A DNA stretch of 64,000 nt from Thalassospira sp. MCCC 1A01428 (GTDB lineage: Bacteria > Pseudomonadota > Alphaproteobacteria > Rhodospirillales > Thalassospiraceae). Below, in pieces: positions 8,359 to 16,914 of the stretch. Position numbers and translations under genes: made by a program. Position 1 is the stretch's first letter, and each line of letters starts with the position of its first letter. The stretch is taken from assembly GCF_002115825.1 (NCBI RefSeq), contig NZ_JFJZ01000002.1, positions 1-64,000 on the forward strand, read 5' to 3'. The notes beneath the pieces are model-generated. The model ran no database searches. It was not told the origin of the DNA and saw nothing but the letters and a program-made list of their open reading frames with translations.

Positions 8359-9315
8359 TCAAACCTGTGCATCTGCACACTTCACCTTTGATGAAGAATC
8401 GTCTTTTAACGTTTTTTCATCCGGTTCATCGGCGGTGGCCGGTCTGGCCCCGCCTTTGAAATCAAGCAGCATCACCGCCAGCACCACCAACCCGGCCCCG
8501 ACAAAAATAATCGGCATTGGCAACATGTCGAAAAAGATCAGATCCATCGCCATTGAGAACGGCAAAGCGGTATAGGCGGCGGGGGAAATAACACTGGCAT
8601 CGGCAACACGAACAGCCCGCAAAACCATGTAATTGGTCGACATGGCAAAAAAGCCCGCCCCGCCCGACAGTGCCCAATCGGCGATGCTGGCCGGTTGCCA
8701 CATGATAATGGCCACCGGCAACCAGATTACCACAGCAATCAGTTGCGGCCAGAACAGCATTGAAAAGTTGGTTTCAGTGCGGACCATAACCTTGGCAAAA
8801 AGGGTTTGGGCCGAAAAGCAGAACGCCCCGAACAATGCCGCAGCAATGCCCAGCGGCACGCCAAAACCGTCCATTTTGGGTACACACATCACCCAGACGC
8901 CGACAAGCCCCAATACCGTCGCACCAATTTTACGCGCCGTCAGTTTTTCACCAAAAAACACCACCGCCAGCATCACTGTCAGCAGGGCCTCGATAAACAG
9001 ATAGGCGTTAACCTCGCTGATGCTCATTTGGCGCAAGGCAAAAAAGACACAAAAAAGCGAGCCATACCACAACACGCCCCTGGCAATATGCGCCATTGGG
9101 CGGCGGGTGCGGATTTGCCGGGTGCCCACAAAACAGACCACCACAACAAACACCACGACGGTTAAAATGGCACGCATCGCCAAAATCTGGGCGGTTGGAA
9201 TTTCGGCTGAAACCAGCTTGGCGCACACATCGACAAAAACGCCCGACGCCATTGCAGCTGTCATCCATAAAACGCCGCGCAAATTTCCGCTCAGGCGCGT
9301 CAGCGTCCGGGTCAT
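8359..9315 (-). CDS. EamA/DMT family transporter
   Basis: A second drug/metabolite transporter with two EamA repeats and about ten membrane helices; the SEIPTAQILAMRAILTVVV segment and FFGEKLTARKIGA are characteristic, and the tail after the last helix is hydrophilic (GGARPATADEPDEK). I start at the ATG at 9315, where AGGAAT lies 9 nt upstream, giving 318 residues; a TTG 48 bp further up is possible but has no ribosome site. It is divergent from a GcvA-like LysR gene, which may regulate it. The substrate is unknown. It is not closely similar to the EamA protein at 6.7 kb. Confidence 0.85.
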   Translation of the reverse strand: MTRTLTRLSGNLRGVLWMTAAMASGVFVDVCAKLVSAEIPTAQILAMRAILTVVVFVVVVCFVGTRQIRTRRPMAHIARGVLWYGSLFCVFFALRQMSISEVNAYLFIEALLTVMLAVVFFGEKLTARKIGATVLGLVGVWVMCVPKMDGFGVPLGIAAALFGAFCFSAQTLFAKVMVRTETNFSMLFWPQLIAVVIWLPVAIIMWQPASIADWALSGGAGFFAMSTNYMVLRAVRVADASVISPAAYTALPFSMAMDLIFFDMLPMPIIFVGAGLVVLAVMLLDFKGGARPATADEPDEKTLKDDSSSKVKCADAQV

Positions 9316-9565
9316 AGCCAAATTCCTGTGTTCAGATGAAAAGGATAAAGAGGGAGTTTCCAAAGCCGGGATCAGTCAGAACTGCGGGTGGCGCAAGGAG
9401 ACATAGGGTATGGAAACCCTCTCTGGACGACATATTGCCCGGAACTATTCAAAAAAACGAATGAAGAGTTTTCACCGACCGATGAGAAAATTTTGTGCCA
9501 AACAAAATGCCGGTCCTGTTAAACAGAACCAGCCCACAATGCCTGTTAGCGGAAAACCATCCATC

Positions 9566-10495
9566 ATGCGTCGCAAATTACCGCCCTTACGCGCCCTTGT
9601 CGCCTTTGAAGCCACCGCCCGTCATCAAAGTGTGAAGGATGCCGCCGAAGAGCTGAATGTTACCCAAAGTGCGATCAGCCACCAGTTGCGCCAGCTTGAA
9701 GAAAGCGTTGGTGTTGTATTGTTTGTGCGTAAGGGACGCGGATTATCGCTGACCAAATCGGCGCGTCAGCTATTACCGCGCCTGACCGCTGCCCTGGATG
9801 ATATTTCCGGCATCACTAGCGAAATCGGCCCCGACAAGGGGCGTGCCATTCGCATTGGTGCGCTGGCAACCCCGGCCCTTAGCATCCTGATCGAAGAGCT
9901 GGAAAGCCTGAGAAACGCCATGCCCGGCGATATCCCGGTGCAATTTCGTAAAATCGAATTTGATGACGATCTTGATCCGTTAGAAATTGATATTGCCCTG
10001 CAAATCGCCCCGAAAGACCTGCCCGGCCCGGAGGGCTGGACAATGGAACTTCTAACCCCGGAAATTTACCATGCGCTGGTATCCCCGCAATGGCTGAAAC
10101 AACGGGGCCTGAACGAAAACACTGTCGATGTTTCACGCCTTGAACCCCGCGACATTTTACTGATCGACAGCGACAGCGAACAGTTTTCGCAAATCAACTC
10201 GTGGTTTGAGGAAACACATTTCGCCCTGTCTGACTGCTGGACATTCAGCCACCATATATGGGCGCTGGAAGCCGCACGCGAAGGACATGGCATTGTCGCA
10301 AGTACCGATGTGGTGGCGCGCAAATATGTTGATCGCGGCGAACTGGTTGCCCTTAATTTCCCCGACTTCATGTCAAGCTGGTGGTACCGCTTGCTGATCC
10401 GCCCGTCGCGAGAACGCGACCCCGCCGTAATGGCCGCCGCGAACTGGATTCGCGACCAGATCGGCCCGCAATCGCGTGAAAACACATCACTGTAA
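9566..10495 (+). CDS. LysR-family regulator, GcvA-like
   Basis: The protein from the ATG at 9566 (MRRKLPPLRALVAFEATAR) has 309 residues, the normal LysR length, with the winged helix over residues 1-60 (HQSVKDAAEELNVTQSAISHQLRQLEESVGVVLFVRKGRG) and an effector domain starting near AIRIGALATP. The opening residues and the substrate domain with SWFEETHFALSDCWTF resemble the GcvA subgroup. The frame is open up to an ATG at 9410, but that N-terminal stretch is basic and unlike the family, so I reject it. GGAAAA lies before the chosen start. It is divergent from the EamA gene at 8.4-9.3 kb, a typical LysR/target arrangement. Confidence 0.82.
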   Translation: MRRKLPPLRALVAFEATARHQSVKDAAEELNVTQSAISHQLRQLEESVGVVLFVRKGRGLSLTKSARQLLPRLTAALDDISGITSEIGPDKGRAIRIGALATPALSILIEELESLRNAMPGDIPVQFRKIEFDDDLDPLEIDIALQIAPKDLPGPEGWTMELLTPEIYHALVSPQWLKQRGLNENTVDVSRLEPRDILLIDSDSEQFSQINSWFEETHFALSDCWTFSHHIWALEAAREGHGIVASTDVVARKYVDRGELVALNFPDFMSSWWYRLLIRPSRERDPAVMAAANWIRDQIGPQSRENTSL

Positions 10496-10544
10496 CCTTC
10501 ACTTTGTTGCGAAATACCTTTCAGGCCTGTACAACCTTCTGGCA

Positions 10545-10568
10545 CAATATTGTTGAGGGGCAATATTG
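10545..10568. repeat. Repeated CAATATTG palindrome upstream of the GT2 gene
   Basis: The self-complementary octamer CAATATTG occurs at 10545-10552 and 10561-10568, with 8 bp between. It could be a two-turn operator or a hairpin in the leader of the glycosyltransferase gene. Confidence 0.35.
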
Positions 10569-10597
10569 GTATTAATCAGAATTCATCCGGGGGGAAG

Positions 10598-11446
10598 ATG
10601 TCCAAGGTAAATCTGGTATCGGTTATCGTGACCACCTATAACTGGTCATCGGCACTTGCCATGGTTTTGCAATCACTGATTGATCAAAAAGACCGACATT
10701 TTGAAATCGTCATCGCCGATGATGGTTCTGATCGCGAAACCCGCGATCTTATTGAAAAATTTGCCAGCCGTTCCCCCGTTCCTGTTCATCATTTCTGGCA
10801 AAAAGATTCCGGTTTTCGTGTTGCCCGTGCCCGAAATGGCGCGCTTTCAATGTGTCATGGCGATCTGGTGCTGTTTATTGATGGCGATTGCTGTGTCATG
10901 CCCGATTTTATTGCCCGCCATCGTCAGGCGGCAACACCGGGTTGTTTTGTGACGGGAAAACGGGTTTTCCTTAAACGTCGCTTTACCGACTTGCTGTTGC
11001 GCACCCAGCTGGCCTTTCATAAATGGCCGCGGGCTGCCCTGTTCGGGCTGGGCCTGACCGGCCAGTGTAACCGCCCGTTCCAGTTTGTACCGATGTTGCA
11101 AACAGACAAAGGCCTGTGGAAACACGAAAATTGCTGGAAAAAGGCCCAAACCTGCAACCTTGCTGTTTTCCGCAGTGATATCGACCGGGTAGCAGGTTTT
11201 GATGAATCCTATGAAGGCCATGGAATGGAAGATTCGGACTTTGTCCTGCGATTGTTAAGGTCCGGTTTGCGGCGCAAAAACCTGGAATACAGCTCGCCAG
11301 TCTTGCATCTGTTTCATGGTCGAAAAATTGCCCAGCGCCATGCCGGTTCTGACAATAACGGGGTTCATTTCAAGAATCTTGAACAGGATGCAACCCGGTT
11401 CCTACCGGGAAAAAGCATATTTTTATCCCCCGAAGCCGCAGAATAA
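10598..11446 (+). CDS. Family 2 glycosyltransferase
   Basis: A 282-residue GT-A enzyme. It begins SVIVTTYNWSSALAMVLQSL, followed by nucleotide-sugar contact VIADDGSDRET and a DxD-type metal motif in LFIDGDCCV. The C-terminal half has FVTGKRVFL and GHGMEDSDFVLRLLRSG, like the galactosyltransferase (Glyco_transf_7C) module. The start at 10598 has GGGGGAAG directly before it; the frame extends upstream but without similarity. No membrane helix is visible. The likely role is in lipopolysaccharide or capsule sugar addition, which is inference; no other polysaccharide gene is adjacent. Confidence 0.85.
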   Translation: MSKVNLVSVIVTTYNWSSALAMVLQSLIDQKDRHFEIVIADDGSDRETRDLIEKFASRSPVPVHHFWQKDSGFRVARARNGALSMCHGDLVLFIDGDCCVMPDFIARHRQAATPGCFVTGKRVFLKRRFTDLLLRTQLAFHKWPRAALFGLGLTGQCNRPFQFVPMLQTDKGLWKHENCWKKAQTCNLAVFRSDIDRVAGFDESYEGHGMEDSDFVLRLLRSGLRRKNLEYSSPVLHLFHGRKIAQRHAGSDNNGVHFKNLEQDATRFLPGKSIFLSPEAAE

Positions 11447-11611
11447 CCCCCTACACGACCAAGGACGCACAAGCGCGTTCTTGGAACATGGCGCATTTCG
11501 CGATAAAAGGGCCGCATCATTTTTGCACGCCTGCCAAGGGCGCGTAGATGAATCCCATATCAAAGCCCGGCAACGGGCGATCTGAAGCAAACGCGAAAGG
11601 GTGTTTCCCCG

Positions 11612-12136
11612 ATGGACCTCAGCAAGATTGCGGTTGGTAAAGACGTTCCCTGGGACGTCAATGTTGTTATTGAAATCCCGCAGGGCGGGCCGATCAAATA
11701 CGAAGTCGACAAGGATTCCGGCGCCTTGTTCGTTGACCGTTTCCTGCATACCTCGATGTATTATCCGGTCAATTACGGCTTCATCCCCAACACCCTGGGT
11801 GAAGATGGCGACCCGGTTGATGCCATGGTCATGTTCCGCCAGCCTGTTGTTGCCGGTTCTGTCATTCGTGCACGCCCGATTGGCGTGCTGATGATGGAAG
11901 ATGAAGCAGGCATGGACGAAAAACTGATCTGCGTGCCGCACGAAAAAGTTGATCCTTACTATAAGGACATCAAATCGCACGAAGATCTGCCCGAAATCCT
12001 GCGCGACCAGATCCAGCATTTCTTTGAACGCTACAAGGATCTGGAAAAAGGCAAATGGGTTAAGGTCACCGGCTGGAAAGGTGCAGACACCGCCGCCGAA
12101 CTGATCAATGTTGCGATTGAACGTTTCGCAAAATAA
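11612..12136 (+). CDS. ppa: Inorganic pyrophosphatase, family I
   Basis: A 174-residue soluble enzyme that splits pyrophosphate to two phosphates and pulls biosynthetic reactions forward. Active-site features are visible: the substrate-binding EIPQGGPIKYEVDKDSG strand, DRFLHTSMYYPVNYGFIPNT, and the metal-binding GEDGDPVDAMV signature with its three aspartates; KVDPYYKDI and the C-terminal KGADTAAELI are also typical. Length is exact for the family. A hairpin terminator follows at 12181. Confidence 0.96.
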   Translation: MDLSKIAVGKDVPWDVNVVIEIPQGGPIKYEVDKDSGALFVDRFLHTSMYYPVNYGFIPNTLGEDGDPVDAMVMFRQPVVAGSVIRARPIGVLMMEDEAGMDEKLICVPHEKVDPYYKDIKSHEDLPEILRDQIQHFFERYKDLEKGKWVKVTGWKGADTAAELINVAIERFAK

Positions 12137-12180
12137 TGATGCCCGCCCGTTCTGACCAACATAACGGGCATGACTAATTT

Positions 12181-12214
12181 CAACGCCTCGCAGAAATGCG
12201 GGGCGTTGTTGTTT
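12181..12214 (+). terminator. Terminator of ppa
   Basis: CAACGCCTCGCA pairs with TGCGGGGCGTTG (one T-G wobble) across a GAAA tetraloop and is followed by TTGTTTTT. A second hairpin, GCCCGTT/AACGGGC, lies just before it. Confidence 0.8.
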
Positions 12215-12373
12215 TTGGCACCGTCGAAATGGCGCAATATAGTATATATCATCTGAAAATATCGCAGCGATGCCAGCGACCATGCCGGGGCAAAATTCAA
12301 TATCGCCCTAACCGCTCATGGTCATTTAAATGCGTTAACGTGTGTATCATTCCCCTGTCACAGGTACGACTTG

Positions 12374-12907
12374 ATGGATAGTTTTGCCCCCAACCCGGCC
12401 CGACATAGCGACATCACCGTGAATAAAAACGGAGAGCTTGCCTTTGGCGGACAGACATACCGGGCAGCAATTGGCAAAACCGGAATGCAGCACAACAAAA
12501 ACGAGGGTGATGGTGCCAGCCCGATTGGAATTTGGCATTTGCGATATGTGATGTATCGGGCCGACCGGGTTGCGCCACCGCGAACAAACCTGCCTGTTTA
12601 TACCATAGCCAAAGACGATGGCTGGTGTGACGATGTACATAATGTGGCCTATAACCGCCCTGTACACCTGCCATTTGCAGGCAGCCATGAAAAACTTTGG
12701 CGCGACGACGGCATCTATGACCTGATCGTGACCCTGAACCACAATGACGACCCCGCAATACCGTGCTATGGATCAGCAATCTTCATGCATATTGCCCGCC
12801 CGGCATACGATGGAACCGAAGGATGCATTGCGCTGGCAAAAAATGATCTGGAAACAATTTTGGCAAATTGCGACGTCTACAGCCGCCTTTGCATTGGCAT
12901 GACTTGA
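12374..12907 (+). CDS. YkuD-type L,D-transpeptidase-like protein
   Basis: A 177-residue protein with a YkuD catalytic motif: the histidine in FMHIARPAYDGTEGCIAL and the cysteine of EGCIAL are spaced as in L,D-transpeptidases. N-terminal pieces such as YRAAIGKTG and EGDGASPIGIWHLRYVMYR match the substrate loop 'G..T P.G.F'. It has no signal peptide or membrane helix, unlike enzymes that cross-link periplasmic peptidoglycan, so it would act in the cytoplasm unless exported by another route. A TTG directly precedes the ATG at 12374; I use the ATG. Confidence 0.75.
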   Translation: MDSFAPNPARHSDITVNKNGELAFGGQTYRAAIGKTGMQHNKNEGDGASPIGIWHLRYVMYRADRVAPPRTNLPVYTIAKDDGWCDDVHNVAYNRPVHLPFAGSHEKLWRDDGIYDLIVTLNHNDDPAIPCYGSAIFMHIARPAYDGTEGCIALAKNDLETILANCDVYSRLCIGMT

Positions 12908-12977
12908 ACATACCCTTGCAGGCAAACCTGCAACATCCTAGGTTCAAGGCCGTACATTTATCAGACCGGGACAGAAC

Positions 12978-13952
12978 ATGATCGAAGACGATTATCTATA
13001 CACCAAGGGCGGCATTAAAGGATTTGGCGCAAAACTGCGCAAATTTTTTGGCAGCGGACGTTTCTGGCTGCGTGCATTTGCCGTCATTGTGGTTCTGTGC
13101 CTGATCTATTATCCGGTCGGGATGCTGATTGTTCAGAAAATCGACGATAATCCCGATTTTAGCGGCGATTACCAGGGCGGCAGCCACGCCGTTGCCACCG
13201 CCATCGGCCTGATTGACCGCGAAGTTAACCAGCATCAATGGACGGCAAATGACCCGTTCTTCATGCCCGGTGCCGCGCTGGACAATATGCCGAATTTCCA
13301 GAGCGGAATTATTTACGCCCTGTCGCGATTCGCAATCGAACTTTCAGACCAGATCGGTCGGGCGCGCGGCTCCAGCCAGGTCGATAGTGATCTCGATAAC
13401 GCTGCCGGTGTTTTAAAATTCCGCGGTGACAAATGGGTATTTGATCCCAGCATTTCGCTTTTGCCCGGTGTGTCATCCGAACAGCAATACCGCCAGGCGA
13501 TTTCAGCGTTGCGGCGCTATAACGAACGACTGGCAAGTGGGAACGCTGCCTTTGAACGCCGCGCAGACAATTTGCAGGAAACACTCGGACGGATCGCCAA
13601 CGATCTGGGGTCCGCATCGGCCCTGATTGATAACAAGGTGATCAATCCATCCATTTTTGACACCACCGCTGATGACGTTTTTTACGCCACCAAGGGTCGG
13701 CTTTACGCCTATAGCCTGATTTTACGGGATTTGGGCACCGATTTTGAAAACATCCTTAACGAACGCCAGGTTAGCCAGGTGTGGGCAGAAATGGTGGCAT
13801 CCTTGCAGGCCGCCTCCAGACTGGACCCGGTTGTCGTGATCAATGGCTCGGCCGATGGCATTATCCTGCCCAACCATCTTGCCGGACTGGGTTTTTACCT
13901 GTTGCGCGCACGCACCCAGATGAATGAAATCATCAGTATCCTGCAACGCTAG
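12978..13952 (+). CDS. DUF2333 family membrane protein
   Basis: A 324-residue protein with one N-terminal transmembrane segment (FWLRAFAVIVVLCLIYYPVG, about residues 30-50) and a large presumably periplasmic part. It matches the alphaproteobacterial DUF2333 family in its IDDNPDF and QWTANDPFFMPGAALDNMPNFQ segments. The function is not known. The remainder is helical and moderately charged. It lies 70 bp behind the YkuD-domain gene on the same strand. Confidence 0.8.
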   Translation: MIEDDYLYTKGGIKGFGAKLRKFFGSGRFWLRAFAVIVVLCLIYYPVGMLIVQKIDDNPDFSGDYQGGSHAVATAIGLIDREVNQHQWTANDPFFMPGAALDNMPNFQSGIIYALSRFAIELSDQIGRARGSSQVDSDLDNAAGVLKFRGDKWVFDPSISLLPGVSSEQQYRQAISALRRYNERLASGNAAFERRADNLQETLGRIANDLGSASALIDNKVINPSIFDTTADDVFYATKGRLYAYSLILRDLGTDFENILNERQVSQVWAEMVASLQAASRLDPVVVINGSADGIILPNHLAGLGFYLLRARTQMNEIISILQR

Positions 13953-14101
13953 GCCCAATATGGTATTTTTCCGAATACCTGAGTTGCATGGTCGGACTTG
14001 ATCTTTTATCAAAATTGGCCCATTTAGAGACCAAAGAGAAAGACATGAGGGCTGCCGCATGTGCCATGACTGCGGCGCCACAGCAAAAGGACTTGGTGAA
14101 A

Positions 14102-14674
14102 ATGTTCATACAAACCGAACCCACCCCGAATCCGGCCACCCTTAAATTTCTTCCGGGCGAAGAAGTTATGGGACGCCAGGGTACCGCAAATTTCACCAGC
14201 AACGATGAACATGTGAAATCGCCGCTGGCGCGCAAACTGTTTGAAGTTGACGGTATTACCGGTGTGTTTCTGGGCGGTGATTTTATCACCATCACCAAAG
14301 AAGACAGCCGCGAATGGCAAACCCTGAAACCGCAAATTCTGGGCGGGATCATGGAGCACTACACTTCGGGCCAACCGGTTCTCGATCAGGGCAGCGATGC
14401 AACCAAAGCCACCAGCTCGGCGGCCGAAGGAGATGATGAACTGGTAACCCAGATCAAGGAACTGCTCGATACCCGTGTGCGTCCGGCCGTGGCCCAGGAT
14501 GGTGGCGATATCGTTTTTCACAAATTTGAAGACGGCGTTGTCTATCTGGAAATGCATGGGGCCTGCTCTGGCTGCCCCAGCAGCACCGCGACCCTGAAAA
14601 TGGGGATCGAAAACATGCTGCGTTATTATGTTCCGGAAGTTCAGGCTGTTGAGCCGGTGATGGCCGAATACTGA
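14102..14674 (+). CDS. NifU-family Fe-S carrier (Nfu type)
   Basis: A 190-residue two-domain Fe-S carrier: residues 1-90 are the Nfu N-terminal domain (FIQTEPTPNPATLKFLPGEEV) and residues 110-190 the NifU C-terminal domain with the cluster-binding CSGC in HGACSGCPSSTATLKMG. Such proteins bind a [4Fe-4S] cluster and pass it to apo-proteins. I use the ATG at 14102 (the family start; AGGA about 12 nt upstream) rather than the ATG at 13988, whose extra 38 residues are not part of the family. It is monocistronic by context. Confidence 0.9.
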   Translation: MFIQTEPTPNPATLKFLPGEEVMGRQGTANFTSNDEHVKSPLARKLFEVDGITGVFLGGDFITITKEDSREWQTLKPQILGGIMEHYTSGQPVLDQGSDATKATSSAAEGDDELVTQIKELLDTRVRPAVAQDGGDIVFHKFEDGVVYLEMHGACSGCPSSTATLKMGIENMLRYYVPEVQAVEPVMAEY

Positions 14675-15151
14675 TCGTATTCACCGTCTGACCAAGATAT
14701 TTTCATATTCGCGCCGAATTTATGGGCTATTGGTGTTTGGTACTAAAAAGACTGACCGATAAAATATCGGCGCGAATATTGCGACCCGCTTGCGACCCTG
14801 TCGGCCACCTATCGGTTCCCTGCATGTGATATGCAGCACAGGAACCAATCTGCGCGTCATGTAAGATGCGTCTTACTATAGATGGTAGCCCAACAGGCAC
14901 GGGGTACAAAACACAGTGTTTTGGCCCCATAAAAACAGGATGAAAACATCCATCATTAACCGATTCGTAACTATTTTTGCCCTGCGTGCGAACTTTTTCG
15001 CTCGCGATGCGTTGCTGTTCTGATCCGCAACGCAAGCATTGGTGGGGGTTTTTGCTGTGTGTATTTTTTCGGATTGCGCCAATACCGCGGTCCGGTCATA
15101 GATATTCATGCGCAGAAAACGAACAGGTTCAATGATCCTGGAGAGAGATGA
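14675..15151. other. 477-bp hairpin-rich intergenic region
   Basis: No gene is recognisable here. The region holds an unusual series of inverted repeats: a perfect 13-bp pair (14705-14717 with 14767-14779), a nested hairpin GGTTCC-CTGCAT/ATGCAG-GGAACC (14814-14846), GTAAGA-TGCG-TCTTAC (14861-14876), GGGG..CAAAACAC-A-GTGTTTTG..CCCC (14901-14928) and TGCGTTGC/GCAACGCA (15008-15034). One minus-strand frame of about 100 codons is open but looks non-coding. A structured small RNA or long leader of the downstream gene is possible. Confidence 0.5.
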
Positions 15152-16141
15152 ATGAGTAGCGCAAATCAGAGTACATTTACCAAAGTCGCACTGGCGTCAT
15201 TAGTTGGCGCTGTGGGATTACAGTATGTGCTGATGTTTGGCGGCTTCGATATCGCCCCGAAACCGGCCGGTATGGTCATTGATGCGTCAATTGTGGTGCC
15301 GGTCAAACCGGAAAAACCCAAGGTTAAAAAACTTTATCAGCGTGACCCGGAAGTGGTCGCGCTCGACCAGTATTTTAAAAGCATCGACTATAAACTGGCT
15401 AGTGCCGTTGAAATTCCGCGTGTCTATATCAAACGTGTCCCCAAGGGCCTGCGCGATCTAAGCTCGGTTGCGGAGCGCAAACAGATCTTTTTGCGCATTA
15501 TCCTGCCGCTTGCATTGCGGGTAAACGAAGAAATTGCCGCCCGTCGTGATCGTTTGTTATCGATCCAAAGCAATGAATATGCCGGTGTTCCTGCCACCCC
15601 GACCCAGCAAAAATGGGTCGAAAAAATGATGAAACGCTATCGCGTAGACGGTGGTGGCATTGCCGCCCTGCTGGAACGCATCGACATCATTCCGCCTTCG
15701 CTTATTTTGGCGCAATCGGCTGAAGAAAGTGGATGGGGCACATCCCGCTTTGTGCGTAAGGGCAACGCCCTGTTTGGCCAGTGGGCCTATAACGAGGAAG
15801 AAGGCATTGTTCCCGAAGACCGCGAACTGGGTAAAACCCATGTCATCAAGGCGTTTGATACCTTGATGGATTCAGTCCGCGCCTATGCCGTGAATATCAA
15901 TTCCCACCCGGCCTATGAAGCGCTACGCGAACAACGCGCCAATCTTCGGGCTGAAGGAAGCGATATTACCGGTTGGGAACTTGCCAAAACCCTGATCAAA
16001 TATTCCGAACGGGGCGAAGATTATGTTCAGTCCCTGCATGCGATCATGAAGGCCAACGACCTTGATACGCTTGATGCAATGAAATTTGCCGTTGATGATG
16101 TGCCGCCGCCCCCCAATTTGCTGGCATCCCTGCAAGGCTAA
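15152..16141 (+). CDS. Bax-like glucosaminidase domain protein
   Basis: A 329-residue exported protein with an N-terminal membrane anchor (KVALASLVGAVGLQYVLMFGG) and a proline- and lysine-rich linker. The C-terminal GH73-like glucosaminidase domain (about residues 165-300) carries the catalytic-site signature PPSLILAQSAEESGWGTS followed by GNALFGQW and a YSERGEDYVQSLHAIM end, as in E. coli Bax. It probably cuts peptidoglycan glycan chains in the periplasm (family inference). A GA-rich ribosome site (GGAGAGAG) precedes the ATG and a strong terminator follows. Confidence 0.85.
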   Translation: MSSANQSTFTKVALASLVGAVGLQYVLMFGGFDIAPKPAGMVIDASIVVPVKPEKPKVKKLYQRDPEVVALDQYFKSIDYKLASAVEIPRVYIKRVPKGLRDLSSVAERKQIFLRIILPLALRVNEEIAARRDRLLSIQSNEYAGVPATPTQQKWVEKMMKRYRVDGGGIAALLERIDIIPPSLILAQSAEESGWGTSRFVRKGNALFGQWAYNEEEGIVPEDRELGKTHVIKAFDTLMDSVRAYAVNINSHPAYEALREQRANLRAEGSDITGWELAKTLIKYSERGEDYVQSLHAIMKANDLDTLDAMKFAVDDVPPPPNLLASLQG

Positions 16142-16170
16142 GCAGCACAAAACAAAATGCAAAAACGACA

Positions 16171-16199
16171 AAAGGGTGCCAAATACGGCACCCTTTTTT
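16171..16199 (+). terminator. Terminator of the glucosaminidase gene
   Basis: A perfect 10-bp stem AAAGGGTGCC/GGCACCCTTT with a 6-nt loop is continued by T residues, 30 bp behind the stop codon. Confidence 0.9.
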
Positions 16200-16302
16200 A
16201 TAATTCGATAGACGCCCTCTGAATGGGCGATTGGCATGGGCACAGTAAGTATCACCGGCCAATAATCGAAGGCCCTATCCGGTTTTGCTCAACCAGCTTA
16301 CC

Positions 16303-16755
16303 TTATGGGCGATAGATCCAGCCTTTTTCGGACTTCACCAAACGGATTTCATTGCTAACCCCGCGACGATCCCCCACGGTAAAGCCGCCTTCTTTCAGGG
16401 CCAGCATTTTCATTTTCAAAACATCCACGGCGTCACGCGCAGCTGCCCCCGCCGCATCAAGATTTTCGGCCTGTTTGCTTTGTTCCACCACGTCATCGGC
16501 GAAATCGGAAATGCTGCGATCAAAAACCATGTCATAGCTGACCATGACAGTTACAGCACCTTCACCATCGCTAACGCTGTTGGTTTTATGGACATTTTCA
16601 ACATGAGCCACCCGGGCATAAGGGTCATTGCGAAAACGTTCAATCACTGCCGTGGTAATTTCATCGGGGCTAGGTTCGGCCTTTACGGCATCATTACACC
16701 CCGCCAGTACCGGAAAAATCAGTAAAAATGCAAAAATACGGGCAAAACGCTGCAT
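16303..16755 (-). CDS. Putative lipoprotein, unknown function
   Basis: I do not recognise the family. The 150-residue product has a lipoprotein signal peptide (MQRFARIFAFLLIFPVLAGC) with lipobox LAGC, so the mature protein starts at C20 and should be membrane-anchored. The remainder is a mixed alpha-beta domain with VTVMVSYDMVFDRSISDFADD and a C-terminal EIRLVKSEKGWIYRP strand. It lies downstream of maeB but behind a strong hairpin, so it is probably transcribed on its own. Confidence 0.65.
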   Translation of the reverse strand: MQRFARIFAFLLIFPVLAGCNDAVKAEPSPDEITTAVIERFRNDPYARVAHVENVHKTNSVSDGEGAVTVMVSYDMVFDRSISDFADDVVEQSKQAENLDAAGAAARDAVDVLKMKMLALKEGGFTVGDRRGVSNEIRLVKSEKGWIYRP

Positions 16756-16810
16756 CAGGTGAAATCCTTCCTTATTTTGTCCGCGATTTATAACAGCCGT
16801 CTATGAAACA

Positions 16811-16850
16811 GATATGGCGGAAATCGGATTTTGCCAATTTCCGCCATATC
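16811..16850 (-). terminator. Hairpin behind maeB
   Basis: A 14-bp perfect stem GATATGGCGGAAAT/ATTTCCGCCATATC with a 12-nt loop lies between the maeB stop and the lipoprotein gene. On the minus strand TGTTTC follows; on the plus strand AAAACATATCTTTTT. It probably ends maeB transcription. Confidence 0.6.
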
Positions 16851-16914
16851 AAAACATATCTTTTTCCCCATGCACAACCCACAGCCATGATTGGGGAGTT
16901 TACGGCATTCCGCC

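Noticed and set aside
11423-12283. 286-codon minus-strand frame opposite ppa
   Set aside because: It lies opposite ppa, an exact full-length family member, and is open only because of codon bias.
14727-15035. 102-codon minus-strand frame in the hairpin-rich gap
   Set aside because: It crosses four hairpins and has a Cys/His-rich random composition, so it is probably not coding.
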